A stretch of DNA of 64,000 nucleotides from Amphibalanus amphitrite (GCF_019059575.1 NW_024882031.1:372001-436000); one strand, 5' to 3'. Positions 26,001 to 35,015 are shown, numbered from the stretch's first letter. The notes: generated by a model from the letters alone, not told the origin. Translations and numbers: made by a program.

Positions 26001-29000
26001 TAATAAACGTAAGCGAGGAAACAAGATGTACCGATAGTACCTCATTACCGGAGTGAACGTTAGACGGGAAATGTGTCATCAGAGTTGGTATACGTGAGGG
26101 GAAAAACATTTCGAAAATAGATGGAAAATTAAGTCCCCGACATCCGAGAGCTCACTGAAAATTTAATGCATAAACTGCTATTTATACATAATACTTAAAA
26201 AATTAAGGCGTTAGCAGCTTTATAGGGTCTTATCCGTGACAATTGAACGAACGCTGGCACATAAAGTAAAGCATACCTATAATATATTGTGGGAGCAAGG
26301 GCACATGCAATGAAAAAAGACGTAAAACAAAAATGAACACCACAACTCCCAACAAAGCATAAACTATACGTTTAATCAGGCCGAGCGCCACAAATCCTCC
26401 TCGACCCCAGTTCACCCCAGTCCTCCCGACTCACCTGAAAAACACCTCCTCGGGAGTTGTGGCCAGCGCCGCCGACTTCCGTGCCGTGTGAAACACGGAA
26501 TCGTTCCCCAGCACCGATGACACATTGGCGAACATCGCCGCCGACGCGTTGCCCGACCACAGCCCGTCGTCTGCGTCGAAACCTTCGGTAGCGTTAGCCG
26601 CGGCGGTCAGTGACCGGTTCAGGGGTGAGTCCTCACAGCCCCACGTGGAGTTACCGCACGTCGTCCACGGCAGCGTGCTGCTGAACGAGCTGAACAGGTA
26701 GTAGAGCGCCCAGCCGATCACCACGTTGTAGTAGGTGCAAAAGATGAACGAGATGACCACGGGAGCGACCCCGGCACCTGACGTGCACAGAGAACGGCGG
26801 AGGACACGTCAGTTCCAGAGAAGGCAGCAATCAGTAATTCAAAGCATTCGGTTTAATTTTTTTTGTGCCTGACCCTGATATTATGTCTCCCTGCATGTAG
26901 GTCTTTGGTCCATAAGTATTAAGTGGCAGCCTATGTTCGAAGTTTTGAGAAAAGGAAACCGTCTAAAAATCTATTGCGTTTTACGGAGCTTGAAGAGTTA
27001 ACGACTTGAATGTTATGACAACGTTTCGGACTTAGCTATGGAAAGATCGTCTCAAATCTTAAACGTCTTTTTCAAAATCTTGGCCACATCCTGAATAAAA
27101 AAGAATGTCAAGCATCCTCTAAAACCATTCAAAATCATTGAGTCATCCCATCAACAATCTAAAGAGAGGCAACACTACTGGGCGAGGCGCAAATCGGCAT
27201 GCGACGTCACGAAGACGACCCCGAGAGCGCGTGAGGTCGCATTCACAGCCCGAATGACCGACCCACACCCCAGCTGGCCTACCGGACGATATGAATCACA
27301 TAGTGAAAACAGGCGCCTGTTTTCATAGAGCGGGTCGGGGGAATCCAGATGCGCGCAGTCATGGGAAGGCGGGGAGGGACGGGGGAGGACGAGGGAGGGT
27401 GATGAGGGATGGGTTGGAGGGTCTGTGGCTGGTGCATACCGTTCGTGGTGACCCAGGGTGGTTTGAACGGTGCCAGCTGTTGCCGCTCTGTTAGGTATAA
27501 TGAATACGATTGACATTCATAAGTCACCATATTCAGTGCCGTTTCATTATTCATGCCATATAATGGCGATGGTACATGCCACCATTTTTTTTTCCATTCC
27601 AACTGTTTATTGGTAATACAAATTAAACGCATAATATATAGTAAAATAAGAGGAGGCACAAAAGCCAAAGGGCTTAAGTCTCGGTGCCAACTCTCGTGAT
27701 GCAGTGCACCGGAAATATGTATAATACTAGCGCAGACACATATACATGCATACTTACATACATACACGTACATACATACATACACATACATACAAACATA
27801 CTTACATACGTACATACATATATACATACGTACACGCCTGAACACATTCATCATCTCTCATACTTCGAACATACGCTCAGTCAGAAGTTCGCCCGACCGC
27901 CGCCCCGTCGCCGGCCACCGCCCGCAGCCACCGCCCCGCACGCCCCGCCAGGAGGCCGCGCCCGGCCAGGTCCCTGGATGAAGTTAGAAAACGCATGAGA
28001 ATCTGTGAGTATCTTGTATAAATTTTTGGAAGTGGCGTGCCACCGCCCGACCGCCGACACCGTCGAGGCCTGAGCCGTGCAGGAGGATTTCCAGTTGGAT
28101 GGTTTTAGGTTGAAGTGTAAAGTTGGATTGTAGGCTTCGGGATATATTTTGGTTCATTTCGTCTCTTTGTCGTGTGTATAATGGGCATGAGAAGATAAAG
28201 TGTGCTGTGCTTTCTTGAGGGAAACCGCACAGACAAGCAGGAGAGTCAGTTTTCTGAATTTTGTATAAATGAGAATTTAACTGTGTCGTGTTATAGTCCT
28301 TAGTCTGGTGTGAAGAATGTTAAGATTTTTGCTTCCGTGTGAATAATATGTGGGTGGTTTGGATGCCGAATAATGTTTTTTGATCCATTTGTTGAAGTCT
28401 GAGAGGGGCAATTGCTTTGTGGTCTCTGGCAGTGTATTCCATTGTTTTCCTGTGAGAGTAAAGAAGGAGCGTTGATGTGTTGTTGTCCGGGTTCGAGCTA
28501 AAGTATGGTGTCTAGCGTTTCGAAGTGTCATGTTTATGTCATATTGTCGTGTACGTGGGATGATAGTTGAGATATAATTTGGAATATTGTGGTTATCAGG
28601 TCTACTTAATTTGTGATAGAGTGTCAATCGAATGGGATGATAGTTGAGATATAATTTGGAATATTGTGGTTATCAGGTCTACTTAATTTGTGATAGAGTG
28701 TCAATCGATGTGTTTGTCTTCTGGTTGTCAATTTGTCCCATCCTAATTCGGTGCGTAGTTTGTCAGATGGTGTTCTAAACAGGGTCCCAGTCGTCAGTCT
28801 CGCTATTCTGTTTTGTAACGTCTCCAGTCTAGAAATGTCTCTTAAAGGGACCCTCCCACCTTAACATTAGATTTGAGTTGAGATAGCCAAATTGGTGGCC
28901 ATGGCCTGAAAATACCGGTTTGGGCACTCACAACATCGAAAAATGCTTTAATTCGGAGATATCGAATTTCAAACTTGCAGTTTTCGGATTCTAAGGGGCT

Positions 29001-31224
29001 AATGCATTGGTATGCCCCCTTAGAATTTGTGACGTCAGCGGAGATCTAACGATTTTAAATCTTTTACTAAAACGTTTGGTAGCACGCGGTGGTATATGCT
29101 GCTTTGCGCGCAACAAATGCCGCACTTTCAAATAAAGTCGCTAGGAACAGCGGAGATCCCAAAAAGTAAACAAAAGTAAAAGTCTAATATCTTGAAAACC
29201 GGTGAATATTTTTCGATGAAATTTGGTAGATATTCGTTTTTGCTCTTTCTGAACCGAGCGACATCACTTCCATGCCAATTCATTAACTTTTTTGAAGGTG
29301 GGAGGGTCCCTTTAAAGTGATATGTCCGTCGTACACAGTGTCACAATAGTCAAAAATAGGTAAAATGTACGTTTTGTAAATTTGTTCTAGGATATGTCGA
29401 GGAAGATACTTTGCAATTGAATATAATGGGCTGGTATTTTTGTTTATTTTGCTTATAATTTCGTTTACATGTTCGTGGAATCGGAGATCGTGAGAAAACG
29501 TCAGTCCAAGGTGTTTATGAGTCTCATCTTTCGGTATAGGAGTGTCAGCAAAATGAAGTGTCGGCTGTCGGTGTGACTTTTTAAGTGAGAATGTTTGTTG
29601 ACTAGTTTTTGCTGAATTGAATGAAATGGCCCAGTCTTGTCCGTATTTGTAAATTTCGTCTAAGTCTCTTTGTAAGGTCGTTTGGGTGTTTTGTAGTGTG
29701 TCTGGTGAGTGGGAGGCATATAAAGAGGTGTCGTCTGCGAATAATAAAATGTCGTTGTATGTGCGTTTTGATAGATCGTTTAGATAAATTAGTGCTAAAA
29801 GAGGTCCAAGTACCGATCCCTGGGGGCATCCTGCGTTAATTTTGCGTTGCTGAGAAAAGGAATTCCGAATTTGAACTCGTTGTAATCTGTTACTAAGGTA
29901 AGATTTTAGCCAGTGGAGAAGTGTTCCTGAAATTCCGAATTCATTTTCGCATTTATATAGTAATCCTTTATGCCAGATCTTGTCAAAATATTTCGAGATG
30001 TCTAGGTACATTGCCGTGAAGTCTTGTCCGGTATCTAAAGCTTTATATAGGTTGTGTGTTAAGTAATGAAGTTGAAGTTCGGTGCCATGTTTTTTGCGGT
30101 AGCCACTTTGTTTATCTGTCAAAAGGTCGTGTTCTGTAATGTGTCCGTAAATTTGCCTGTATACAATTTTTTCGAAAATTTTAGAAATGGCGGATAATAT
30201 GCTTATGGGCCGGTAGCAAGTTGGATCAGAAGGGGACCCTTTATTTTTGAAAATTGGTTTGATGTTCGCCTTTTTTAGCTCGTCTGGATAAATGCCTATT
30301 GATAATGATTTGTTAAATAGTTGAGACAGTGGTTTTGCACCTTATGACCCCCTTGCTTCTTCCGTTCCCCTCGCCGACTTCCTCGGGTCTAAAAGCCCTC
30401 CGATGGCCTCCACCCGGTATCAAGTGAACTGACCTTTGAAGAAAAGACAGAGCTGTCCCATGGCCTCCACGGTGCCTTGTCGTGTGAACTGACCTTTAAA
30501 GAGTGGACAGAGCCGTCCCATGGCCCCCACTGGGCCTTGCCGGGTGAACTGTCCAATGGTGAGCTCCATCAACAACAGGGGAATGCTGCAAACCACCATC
30601 ATGATAAGATATGGAATGAAAAACGCGCCTGAAAAGGACAGGTATGCAAGTTATGCATGGATCGCTTCACAAACTGAAAGCCCGTTTATCGTACTAAATC
30701 AAAACAACTTATAGGCGGGAGGAACTTTCCATATTAGGTAATGATTACGTGACGAACCTACACGAAAACACCATTTAATAACACGATGACACAAGTATAC
30801 ACCCCAAGCGAGCTTGTGTGAAACATAGAGGTGGAGGCATGGACCGAACCGATCTCGAGCTTCTGACTGGAGAAGTTCAACATTGTTAGTCATACACGTA
30901 TCGCTAAGGAACTGCTCAATATCCAAGAAGAGCATCATTTAGTCACAGATCTCCTCTAAAACTCTTTCCAATGTATCTACCCCACACGATCAACGATGGC
31001 TCACCTCCCCCAGACTTGTAGCAGAGATAAGGAAACCTCCACAAGTTGCCCAGGCCGACGGCGTAGCCCAGACAAGCCAGGATGAACTCCACCTTGTTGG
31101 TCCACGTGGTGCGACCCCTCGCCCCCCGGTGGGTCGGTACCACCGAGAAGACCGAGTCGGCATCCGAGTCACTCTCGGCATCGCTGTCGACACGGAGAAA
31201 GGGGCGGTATGCGTCAGAGTAATC
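16882..31224 (-). CDS. ine: SLC6 sodium/chloride-dependent transporter, Inebriated-like (11 exons)
   Basis: This plasma-membrane symporter should move a small osmolyte or neurotransmitter-like solute with sodium and chloride. Its exons are 31224-31005, 30628-30494, 26777-26435, 24204-24072, 21925-21791, 21232-21001, 19955-19843, 19404-19264, 17926-17726, 17548-17378 and 17052-16882. They sum to 1995 bases, all phases match, and they give 664 residues plus a stop. TM1 reads [20 protein letters not shown]. It has Gly where monoamine carriers have Asp, so a monoamine substrate is unlikely. TM6 has [19 protein letters not shown] and TM8 has [15 protein letters not shown]. From memory the exon sequences follow Drosophila Inebriated closely, more so than GABA or glycine carriers, but the substrate cannot be told. 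No ATG precedes TM1 in the first exon, so an upstream exon must supply the start. Introns hold many transposons. Confidence 0.88.
17378..17548 (-). CDS. ine: SLC6 exon 10, TM11-TM12
   Basis: 57 codons, phase 0 at both ends. It opens [16 protein letters not shown], continues [19 protein letters not shown] and ends EGDTFME before the donor GAG|gtgagag. DTF-ME/W-ER is the standard SLC6 junction to the C-terminal tail. Confidence 0.93.
17726..17926 (-). CDS. ine: SLC6 exon 9, TM9-TM10
   Basis: 67 codons, phase 0 at both ends. It opens [12 protein letters not shown] and ends FLAPLLIL. It includes the [12 protein letters not shown] segment between TM10 helices that is conserved in the family (WFYG in many members). 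Confidence 0.93.
18257..19152. mobile_element. 896-bp TA-flanked MITE in transporter intron 8
   Basis: Inverted ends GGGGAGAGTGGGGCAAAGCG and CGCTTTGCCCCACTCTCCCC, with GGCCACC continuing the match inward, are flanked by TA on both sides. This is the target preference of Tc1/mariner-type elements. The GGGGCAAAGTGGCC motif recurs internally near 18623 and 18950. There is no transposase ORF. It lies between exons 8 and 9 of the transporter. Confidence 0.8.
19264..19404 (-). CDS. ine: SLC6 exon 8, end of TM8 to TM9
   Basis: 47 codons, phase 0 at both ends. It begins [16 protein letters not shown] and ends [11 protein letters not shown] before the donor CAG|gtagct. It continues the conserved TM8 stretch begun in exon 7 (LGLDSQ|FATLE). 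Confidence 0.93.
19843..19955 (-). CDS. ine: SLC6 exon 7, TM7-TM8
   Basis: 113 bases, phase 1 to phase 0. It reads [18 protein letters not shown] then [20 protein letters not shown]. The acceptor is cgtctgtttcag. Two degenerate tandem copies of the acceptor and exon start lie just upstream (see 20018 and 20086). Confidence 0.93.
19956..20100 (-). repeat. Tandem copies of the exon 7 acceptor region
   Basis: Upstream of exon 7 the start of the exon (ag|GTCCCGGCCTGG) recurs at 20018 (GCAG|GCCCCGGCCTGG) and, more decayed, at 20086 (GAG|GCCCCGACCTGG). The spacings are 63 and 68 bases. The 20018 copy keeps an AG preceded by a modest pyrimidine tract and stays open in frame with exon 7, reading [12 protein letters not shown]. 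Use of that acceptor would add 21 residues without a frameshift. The 20086 copy lacks a good acceptor. Confidence 0.7.
20136..20180. mobile_element. 45-bp fold-back with target duplication
   Basis: ACAGACTTCTCTATAT and ATATAGAGAAGTCTGTG are inverted arms around a short centre. The copy is flanked by ACGCAGGC on both sides (20128-20135 and 20181-20188), a 7-8 bp duplication as left by hAT-type transposases. It is a minimal MITE in transporter intron 6. Confidence 0.75.
20189..21000. other. Transporter intron 6, remainder
   Basis: Intronic sequence between exons 6 and 7 with no recognised element or coding signal. Confidence 0.6.
21001..21232 (-). CDS. ine: SLC6 exon 6, TM6 and flanking helices
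   Basis: 232 bases, phase 0 to phase 1. It opens [18 protein letters not shown], then [19 protein letters not shown], and ends IQKVVVDG across the junction. The NSVGIGFGS and SYNKF residues are the unwound TM6 region that helps bind substrate, sodium and chloride in SLC6 proteins. Confidence 0.95.
21454..21780 (-). repeat. 39-bp minisatellite made of the exon 5 end and donor site
   Basis: Eight copies of a 39-bp unit lie directly downstream of exon 5. Each repeats the last ~30 bases of that exon (CCGCACTGGCAGCTACTCGC then CGACTCCAAG) plus a 5' splice site. Exon-like ends fall at 21736, 21697, 21658, 21619, 21580, 21541, 21502 and 21463, exactly 39 apart. The first is 55 bases beyond the true exon end at 21791. 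Donors are GTAAGA, GTAAGG or GTAAAG, with GTGGGT in the last copy. GTAAG and GTAAAG copies partly alternate, suggesting a two-unit expansion. Because 55 is not a multiple of three, using these donors shifts the frame into exon 6. Confidence 0.95.
21791..21925 (-). CDS. ine: SLC6 exon 5, TM5 and extracellular loop 3
   Basis: 45 codons, phase 0 at both ends. It begins [19 protein letters not shown], then [19 protein letters not shown] and ends LLADSK before the donor AAG|gtaagtc. The junction to exon 6 (ADSK|VWVNA) matches the family. Both sides of the exon carry tandem arrays. Confidence 0.93.
21939..22183. repeat. 86-94 bp tandem repeat beside the exon 5 acceptor
   Basis: Three units start at 21939, 22025 and 22119 with GGCAGACGCACCGC, followed by CCTACGTAGG (palindromic), GTGCGTTTCAACGGGGCAT and GGCCTGACA. 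Poly-G runs of differing length separate them. The array begins only 13 bases from the exon 5 acceptor and may interfere with its pyrimidine tract. Confidence 0.9.
22184..24071. other. Transporter intron 4
   Basis: Intronic sequence of mixed composition. No transposon ends or other coding exons are recognised. Confidence 0.5.
24072..24204 (-). CDS. ine: SLC6 exon 4, TM4
   Basis: 133 bases, phase 2 to phase 0. It reads [19 protein letters not shown] then [19 protein letters not shown] and ends IRSSGK. The acceptor is gtgccgttttcag and the donor AAG|gtgggc. Length and the KSI-SSGK ending are typical. Confidence 0.93.
24205..26434. other. Transporter intron 3
   Basis: A 2.2-kb intron with no recognised element. 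A purine-rich strand asymmetry is seen near 25550-25680. Nothing else is supported. Confidence 0.5.
26435..26777 (-). CDS. ine: SLC6 exon 3, TM3 and large glycosylated loop 2
   Basis: 343 bases, phase 1 to phase 2. It opens [19 protein letters not shown] (TM3), then [16 protein letters not shown], where the two Cys would form the loop-2 disulfide of the family. About 70 residues of Ser/Ala/Asn-rich loop follow with six N-x-S/T sequons (NST, NRS, NAT, NAS, NVS, NDS). The loop is longer than I recall for the fly protein. It ends EEVFFR/S at the donor CAG|gtgagt. Confidence 0.93.
26778..27579. other. Transporter intron 2, proximal part
   Basis: Intronic sequence without recognised elements; the LINE copy begins at its far side. 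Confidence 0.5.
27737..27832. repeat. (CATA)n-like microsatellite
   Basis: About 95 bases of imperfect CATA/TACA repeats (ACATACATACATACACATAC), lying within the 3' UTR of the LINE copy. Confidence 0.85.
28277..28627 (-). pseudogene. LINE ORF2 C-terminal fragment
   Basis: A 116-residue open stretch matching the region after the reverse transcriptase of the larger LINE. It reads [18 protein letters not shown] versus LYHHLKTADPQIPPYVLS there, followed by the W-N-LP block. It is cut off on its upstream side by the 77-bp duplication. Confidence 0.75.
28557..28710. repeat. 77-bp tandem duplication in LINE coding sequence
   Basis: The block beginning GGGATGATAGTTGAGATATA and ending GATAGAGTGTCAATCG occurs twice with a 77-base period. 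As 77 is not a multiple of three it shifts the LINE reading frame, and the C-terminal ORF stops there. Confidence 0.9.
28846..29311. mobile_element. 466-bp TTAA-flanked element, Kolobok-like
   Basis: Inverted ends AGGGACCCTCCCACCTT and AAGGTGGGAGGGTCCCT are flanked on each side by TTAA (28842-28845 and 29312-29315). Removing the element plus one TTAA restores the LINE reading frame ([13 protein letters not shown]). TTAA duplication is shared by Kolobok and piggyBac. The AGGG start fits Kolobok (R-R-G) better than piggyBac (C-C-Y). It has no coding capacity. Confidence 0.85.
29316..30335 (-). pseudogene. LINE reverse transcriptase fragment
   Basis: This segment encodes most of a non-LTR reverse transcriptase: [32 protein letters not shown] (motif A region), [18 protein letters not shown] (motif B) and [12 protein letters not shown] (motif C, FADD). 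It then runs through [13 protein letters not shown] to the inserted element. The start is missing by 5' truncation, so the copy is dead. The frame is open across about 1 kb, so the insertion is not ancient. Confidence 0.85.
30434..30493 (-). repeat. 60-bp tandem copy of exon 2 end with second donor
   Basis: The last 60 bases of exon 2 are repeated immediately downstream with several substitutions. The copy reads [20 protein letters not shown] against [20 protein letters not shown] in the exon, and ends in the same donor AAAG|gtcagt at 30434. Because 60 is a multiple of three and there is no stop, use of the distal donor would insert 20 residues, doubling intracellular loop 1, without changing the frame of exon 3. 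Confidence 0.9.
30494..30628 (-). CDS. ine: SLC6 exon 2, TM2 and intracellular loop 1
   Basis: 135 bases, phase 1 to phase 1. It reads [19 protein letters not shown] then [20 protein letters not shown] and ends CPLFKG across the junction. The acceptor is acctgtccttttcag. GQFTRQGP is a conserved family motif. Whether the proximal or distal donor is used cannot be told; the proximal gives the family length. Confidence 0.93.
31005..31224 (-). CDS. ine: SLC6 exon 1 (first recognised), N-terminal tail and TM1
   Basis: It encodes an acidic Ser/Asp stretch ([17 protein letters not shown]), then [19 protein letters not shown] and TM1 ending CYKSGG at the donor GGAG|gtgagcc in phase 1. Two acceptors are possible: gccgtcgcag before 31224 (phase 0, better pyrimidine tract) or ggctcag before 31268 (phase 1, weaker tract). 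The frame is open across both. There is no in-frame ATG, only a GTG, so coding sequence must come from further upstream. Confidence 0.85.
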
Positions 31225-31269
31225 CTGCGACGGCGGGATGTTGGTGAGGAGAAATTCGCTTATGGATTC

Positions 31270-34200
31270 TGAGCCATTTTGGATAGGGTGTTGACAATCG
31301 ACAATTTCATTAGAGCCGTCATTGGGCCCTTTCGGGTAAATCAGAGCTTACGTCTCAAAGGACAGAGTTATGGGTCTGCGCTAAGTCCTTATTATCACCT
31401 ACAACCGCAAACCGTCGTTTGCGGTTGTCCGCAGTCGTTTGCAACAGCGGTTCAAAGTTTCCGCATCAGTAGGTAACCAGATAACGTTTCATCGATGATA
31501 GTAGCGTATGCCTACAAATGAAATCGCACGCCGAACGAGTGGTCTCGTTACATTCGCGGAAGCATTTTAAACGGCACTGCTGTCTTATATGTGAAATTTG
31601 AGATGCAAGCAAAACACACGAAGTGGGAATGTCCCAATAAGCGATAAAGGCAATAACTCATTTTGGACCATCAGGGCAAAGGCTTGCTCTATAGGTCGCT
31701 GGAGCACTAGAGGTGAGGGCAAAATCTTTCAGGCGCTGGGACGATTCCGGATCTCGATCGATAACGGCATGTCTAGGTATATAAGAAACGAAAGTATCTT
31801 TGTATTAAGTATTTGTTATGTCCGGTTACAAAATAACACTTTTGAAATTTAAAGCTTTATTGAGCTTCGATGACAGGAAGGCTCCAAAATATCAAGTAGG
31901 CACTTGAATCATTATAACCTATTTCAAAAATATGGACGCCTTACGAGTTACGAGCGACTTATTTATGCACAGATCGCGGCCGCTCCCAGGGCAGCAGTGT
32001 CGAGAACTCCGCACGGCAACGCGCCCGTCCATCCGGCTAATGTTTTATTGAACACCTCCAGGCCATAAGTCATGCAGGATCGGCGCGTTTACAAGGCAGA
32101 GAACGGGCTTCGATTCGAAGGTCTTATGCAGACGAGGGCCCGAAATGCCCCTAAGCACCCCTGCCATCGTTGTAAAAGGAGAAAAACGATTGAATGTCAG
32201 TTGGTTACAGCATAATCGAAGAAAATCGAGCCATAACGATATTGAAGTTTCCGAACCATAGCGCATTATCACGAATATCGACGACGTATAATCAGCCACT
32301 AGTTGCGAAAAAATAAATTTTTGGAGAGATGAAATTGCCAATGGATCATACCTATAGGTATAGTAGACGTGCAGGGTAACAATAGGCGATGGTGCTAATT
32401 ACAGTGACTTATCTCAAATTACATTCCCAGACACATTAACGAGATTATATATTTAATGGCCATATGGCCCCATTGTCTCAGCACGGCCAGTCGTGCACCT
32501 TTTATGATTGACCTATTTACATGTCAATGTGAACCTGCATTTACATTTTGAGCTATTGAATTTCACATAGGGACCTAAGTTCAGCGCCTACATGCATGCA
32601 ACGCAAAAAAACTGAGGAACGTTAAAAACAAGCATACGGTCACAAGAAAGGTCAGCATGCCTAATGCACTTATCGCCCGGTCTTGAAAGCAGCATCTAAA
32701 CAAATATAAAAGACCGATGCCATACTTATATAAACATGATTTAGACGATTCCTATCATGTTAGCGGCTGGCTGGTTACTTCCACATCGTGGCGAAAACTA
32801 ATCGATATTTACCAAACAGCTCATCCCGTGGCTCCTTTCTGGCAGCGAGGTTCGCCATGGCTGCACTGTGTAGCGGGATATTAAAGAATGATATCAAAAT
32901 ACCATTGATATGAGGATGGATTCAACTTTTGCGGACTTGAGGCATGCCTCCAAAAGTCTCCCCTTCCAAACGAACCAAAGATAAGCAACTTGAGCGCAAC
33001 AAGGGCAGAAGGCAGAGTTGAGGCCCGATTCCATGCATCAATCTGGAGTGTAGCACTCCAGTCAGCTGATTAGACAGCTGTGCCCATTTTGGCCACTGGG
33101 ACATACCGACAGGAACTGGAAGGCGACGAAACCTAGACCGGAGGCTGTGGCATCACCAAGACAGGAAGTTCTGACGTCAACTTAGCTCGTGACATCACCA
33201 ACATAGGAAGCAGTGACGTGACCTGCCTCGTTGTGACGTGACCAATCTCGTTGTGTCGTGACCTGTCCCATTGGACAGCAATGCAGTGTTCTAAAATTGG
33301 ATTTTGGTTGGGTGTGCCAATGAAGAAAAAAATCATAGGATGAGAGAAAAGGAAATAAATAACCGAAGTGTATTTGCAAAATGGTGTAATGCCAATTTGT
33401 ATGCCAACTGATAAACCAGGATTTCATGTCAGAATCTTGACAGGGTGTGAAACAAAAGGATGTGGGTGCATCAACAGTCAAGTGACATGTAAACTGGCTG
33501 TTGGAAATACATGAAACTTTTTCAGAGATGAAGTAAAGTCGGTCATTCATATTTTAGGGATGTAAGTATTTTCCCCATTAGGTGTGATTTGCCACCAAAA
33601 AGTCTGAAAAATGAACACTGCAGCAGTGTGTCCGTCCAGTGTCCTCCCAGCTCCCGGTAGGAAGTGGTGACTTTCCTCCGGGTCGGCCGGACGTGCGGTC
33701 AGAGATGAGGAGGGGGAGGGCGCGGTGATACAGAGGGGGTGCAGCGTGCACGCCGCGCGGGCCCGCCCTGCTCGGACGCTGTCGGTTTGTTTGTACAGGC
33801 CGGATGGGATGACACGTGGACACGGTGACGAGCCCGGCTCCGGGGGGGCGCCTGTGACCTCTCAGGGCGCTGACGCGGCGCCCGGGACCGACGGACGAGC
33901 AAAACAAACAAACAAACACTGCAAGCCAGCAGAGAGATCATGGTTCATACTTCATAGCTGAGTAGCAACGAGCTGTTGGCATGGTTATATACATGGAAAA
34001 ATACAATTAAGAGCCCCTGAGAGATAATGGACCGTATAGCTTGGCATGACATGGCAGTAGGATTACGGAACTTGTCATGATACTGCACTAGGATGCCTAG
34101 AAGGTATCCAATCGACATAAAGGGTAACTGAGTTTCTGGAGCGGAAGGAACGCACCTGTACATATAACTTTTGAGAGGACGGATTCATTCTCAATAGTCA

Positions 34201-34364
34201 AATACAACACACTTTTCAAGGACGGTTCTACGTACGATTCTATTATGGAAAACACAAATCAACAACAGATTGCAGTTTGCATCTACGAGTATGCCAGGTG
34301 CACGGACCGCATAATGTCTCGCCGTCTTTTGAGTTACCATCCGATCTCCACTACCTATAACCCA
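31270..34364. other. No recognised gene
   Basis: Part of the presumed giant first intron. A GC-rich patch (33650-33900) has only low-complexity ORFs. Short imperfect repeats of TCGTTGTGACGTGACC lie near 33225-33265. No transposon ends are recognised. Confidence 0.45.
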
Positions 34365-34372
34365 GACCAAAT

Positions 34373-34429
34373 CAGGGCTGCGGAGTCGATGAACTTTAGG
34401 GTGATTCCAACTCCGACTCCGCAGCCCTG
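34373..34429. mobile_element. 57-bp hAT-type MITE with 8-bp target duplication
   Basis: CAGGGCTGCGGAGTCG and CGACTCCGCAGCCCTG with only a short centre, flanked by GACCAAAT on both sides (34365-34372 and 34430-34437). The 8-bp duplication and the CAG start are hAT features. Among the smallest elements here, it belongs to the same family as the decayed copy at 15319. Confidence 0.9.
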
Positions 34430-34855
34430 GACCAAATAGCCGACACTCAAGTGACTGCACTGCACTTTCAACAGCCGGAAAGGGCTCACTGACTTATAGG
34501 TAAACACAGTCGATATCGGTTTCAGAGGAACGCGGAGTTCTCAGAGACCGTGCAACTTGGAAGATCTACGTGACAAACGCCTTGACAAACGCTCAGAGAA
34601 CTGCAGGGTCGTATGTCTTACGTCGATGTAAAACAGACGTAGTGACACAAATGAGACCTTATATTTTATGACATTTCAAGAGGACATGATGTGGAATTCG
34701 TAAGAGTAACAAGTTAAGTCCTCATTAATTTGTTAAAAATGGCGATAATGGCCCCAGCAATGTTTCATAAGTCCTCTAACTTCTATCTCGCTGGCTTCGC
34801 CTATCAGGGGCTTGTCCCTGTGGGTGATATTCGTTAAAAATGGAAAAAAATGATG

Positions 34856-34868
34856 AAATAGTAAATGT
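34856..34868. repeat. 13-bp direct repeat, left flank of the Penelope-like pair
   Basis: AAATAGTAAATGT occurs here and again at 39756-39768, immediately after the right end of the inverted Penelope-like pair. It looks like a target-site duplication for the whole 34869-39755 insertion. An unexplained 38-bp segment (34869-34906) separates it from the left arm. Confidence 0.7.
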
Positions 34869-34979
34869 TGTAGGCGAGCAATGGCATCTTTGAGCATCAT
34901 CATAAGTAGAAAAGTATGTATAAATAACCTTATGCTCATTCTTTGCACTTTTTGTTGAAATTGAATAATTAAACAAAAT

Positions 34980-35015
34980 CATTGATATATTTCGGCTTGC
35001 GCCATCTTCAGAATG
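34980..35015 (-). ncRNA. Hammerhead ribozyme (left copy)
   Basis: The minus strand reads CATT, CTGAAGA, then stem II TGGC-GCAA-GCC, GAAA, TATA, TC and AATG. This is the full type I hammerhead core: CUGANGA and GAAA around stem II, a very short self-complementary stem III, the UH cleavage triplet, and AAUG pairing with CAUU in stem I. Penelope-like elements are known to carry such ribozymes in their terminal repeats. It is the mirror of the motif at 39647-39682. Confidence 0.8.

Larger units (their letters stand above)
27585..30341 (-). mobile_element. 5'-truncated LINE copy in transporter intron 2
   Basis: Minus-strand remains of a CR1/Jockey-group non-LTR element, the same family as the copy at 40-59.8 kb. 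The coding part starts abruptly near 30341 inside the reverse transcriptase ([14 protein letters not shown] then [13 protein letters not shown]). It continues to the C-terminal region, and a 3' UTR carries a (TATG)n-like block, an AATAAA and a short A-rich end near 27585. A Kolobok-like element (28846-29311) interrupts it and a 77-bp duplication follows. Loss of the 5' part is the usual outcome of target-primed reverse transcription. Confidence 0.85.
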
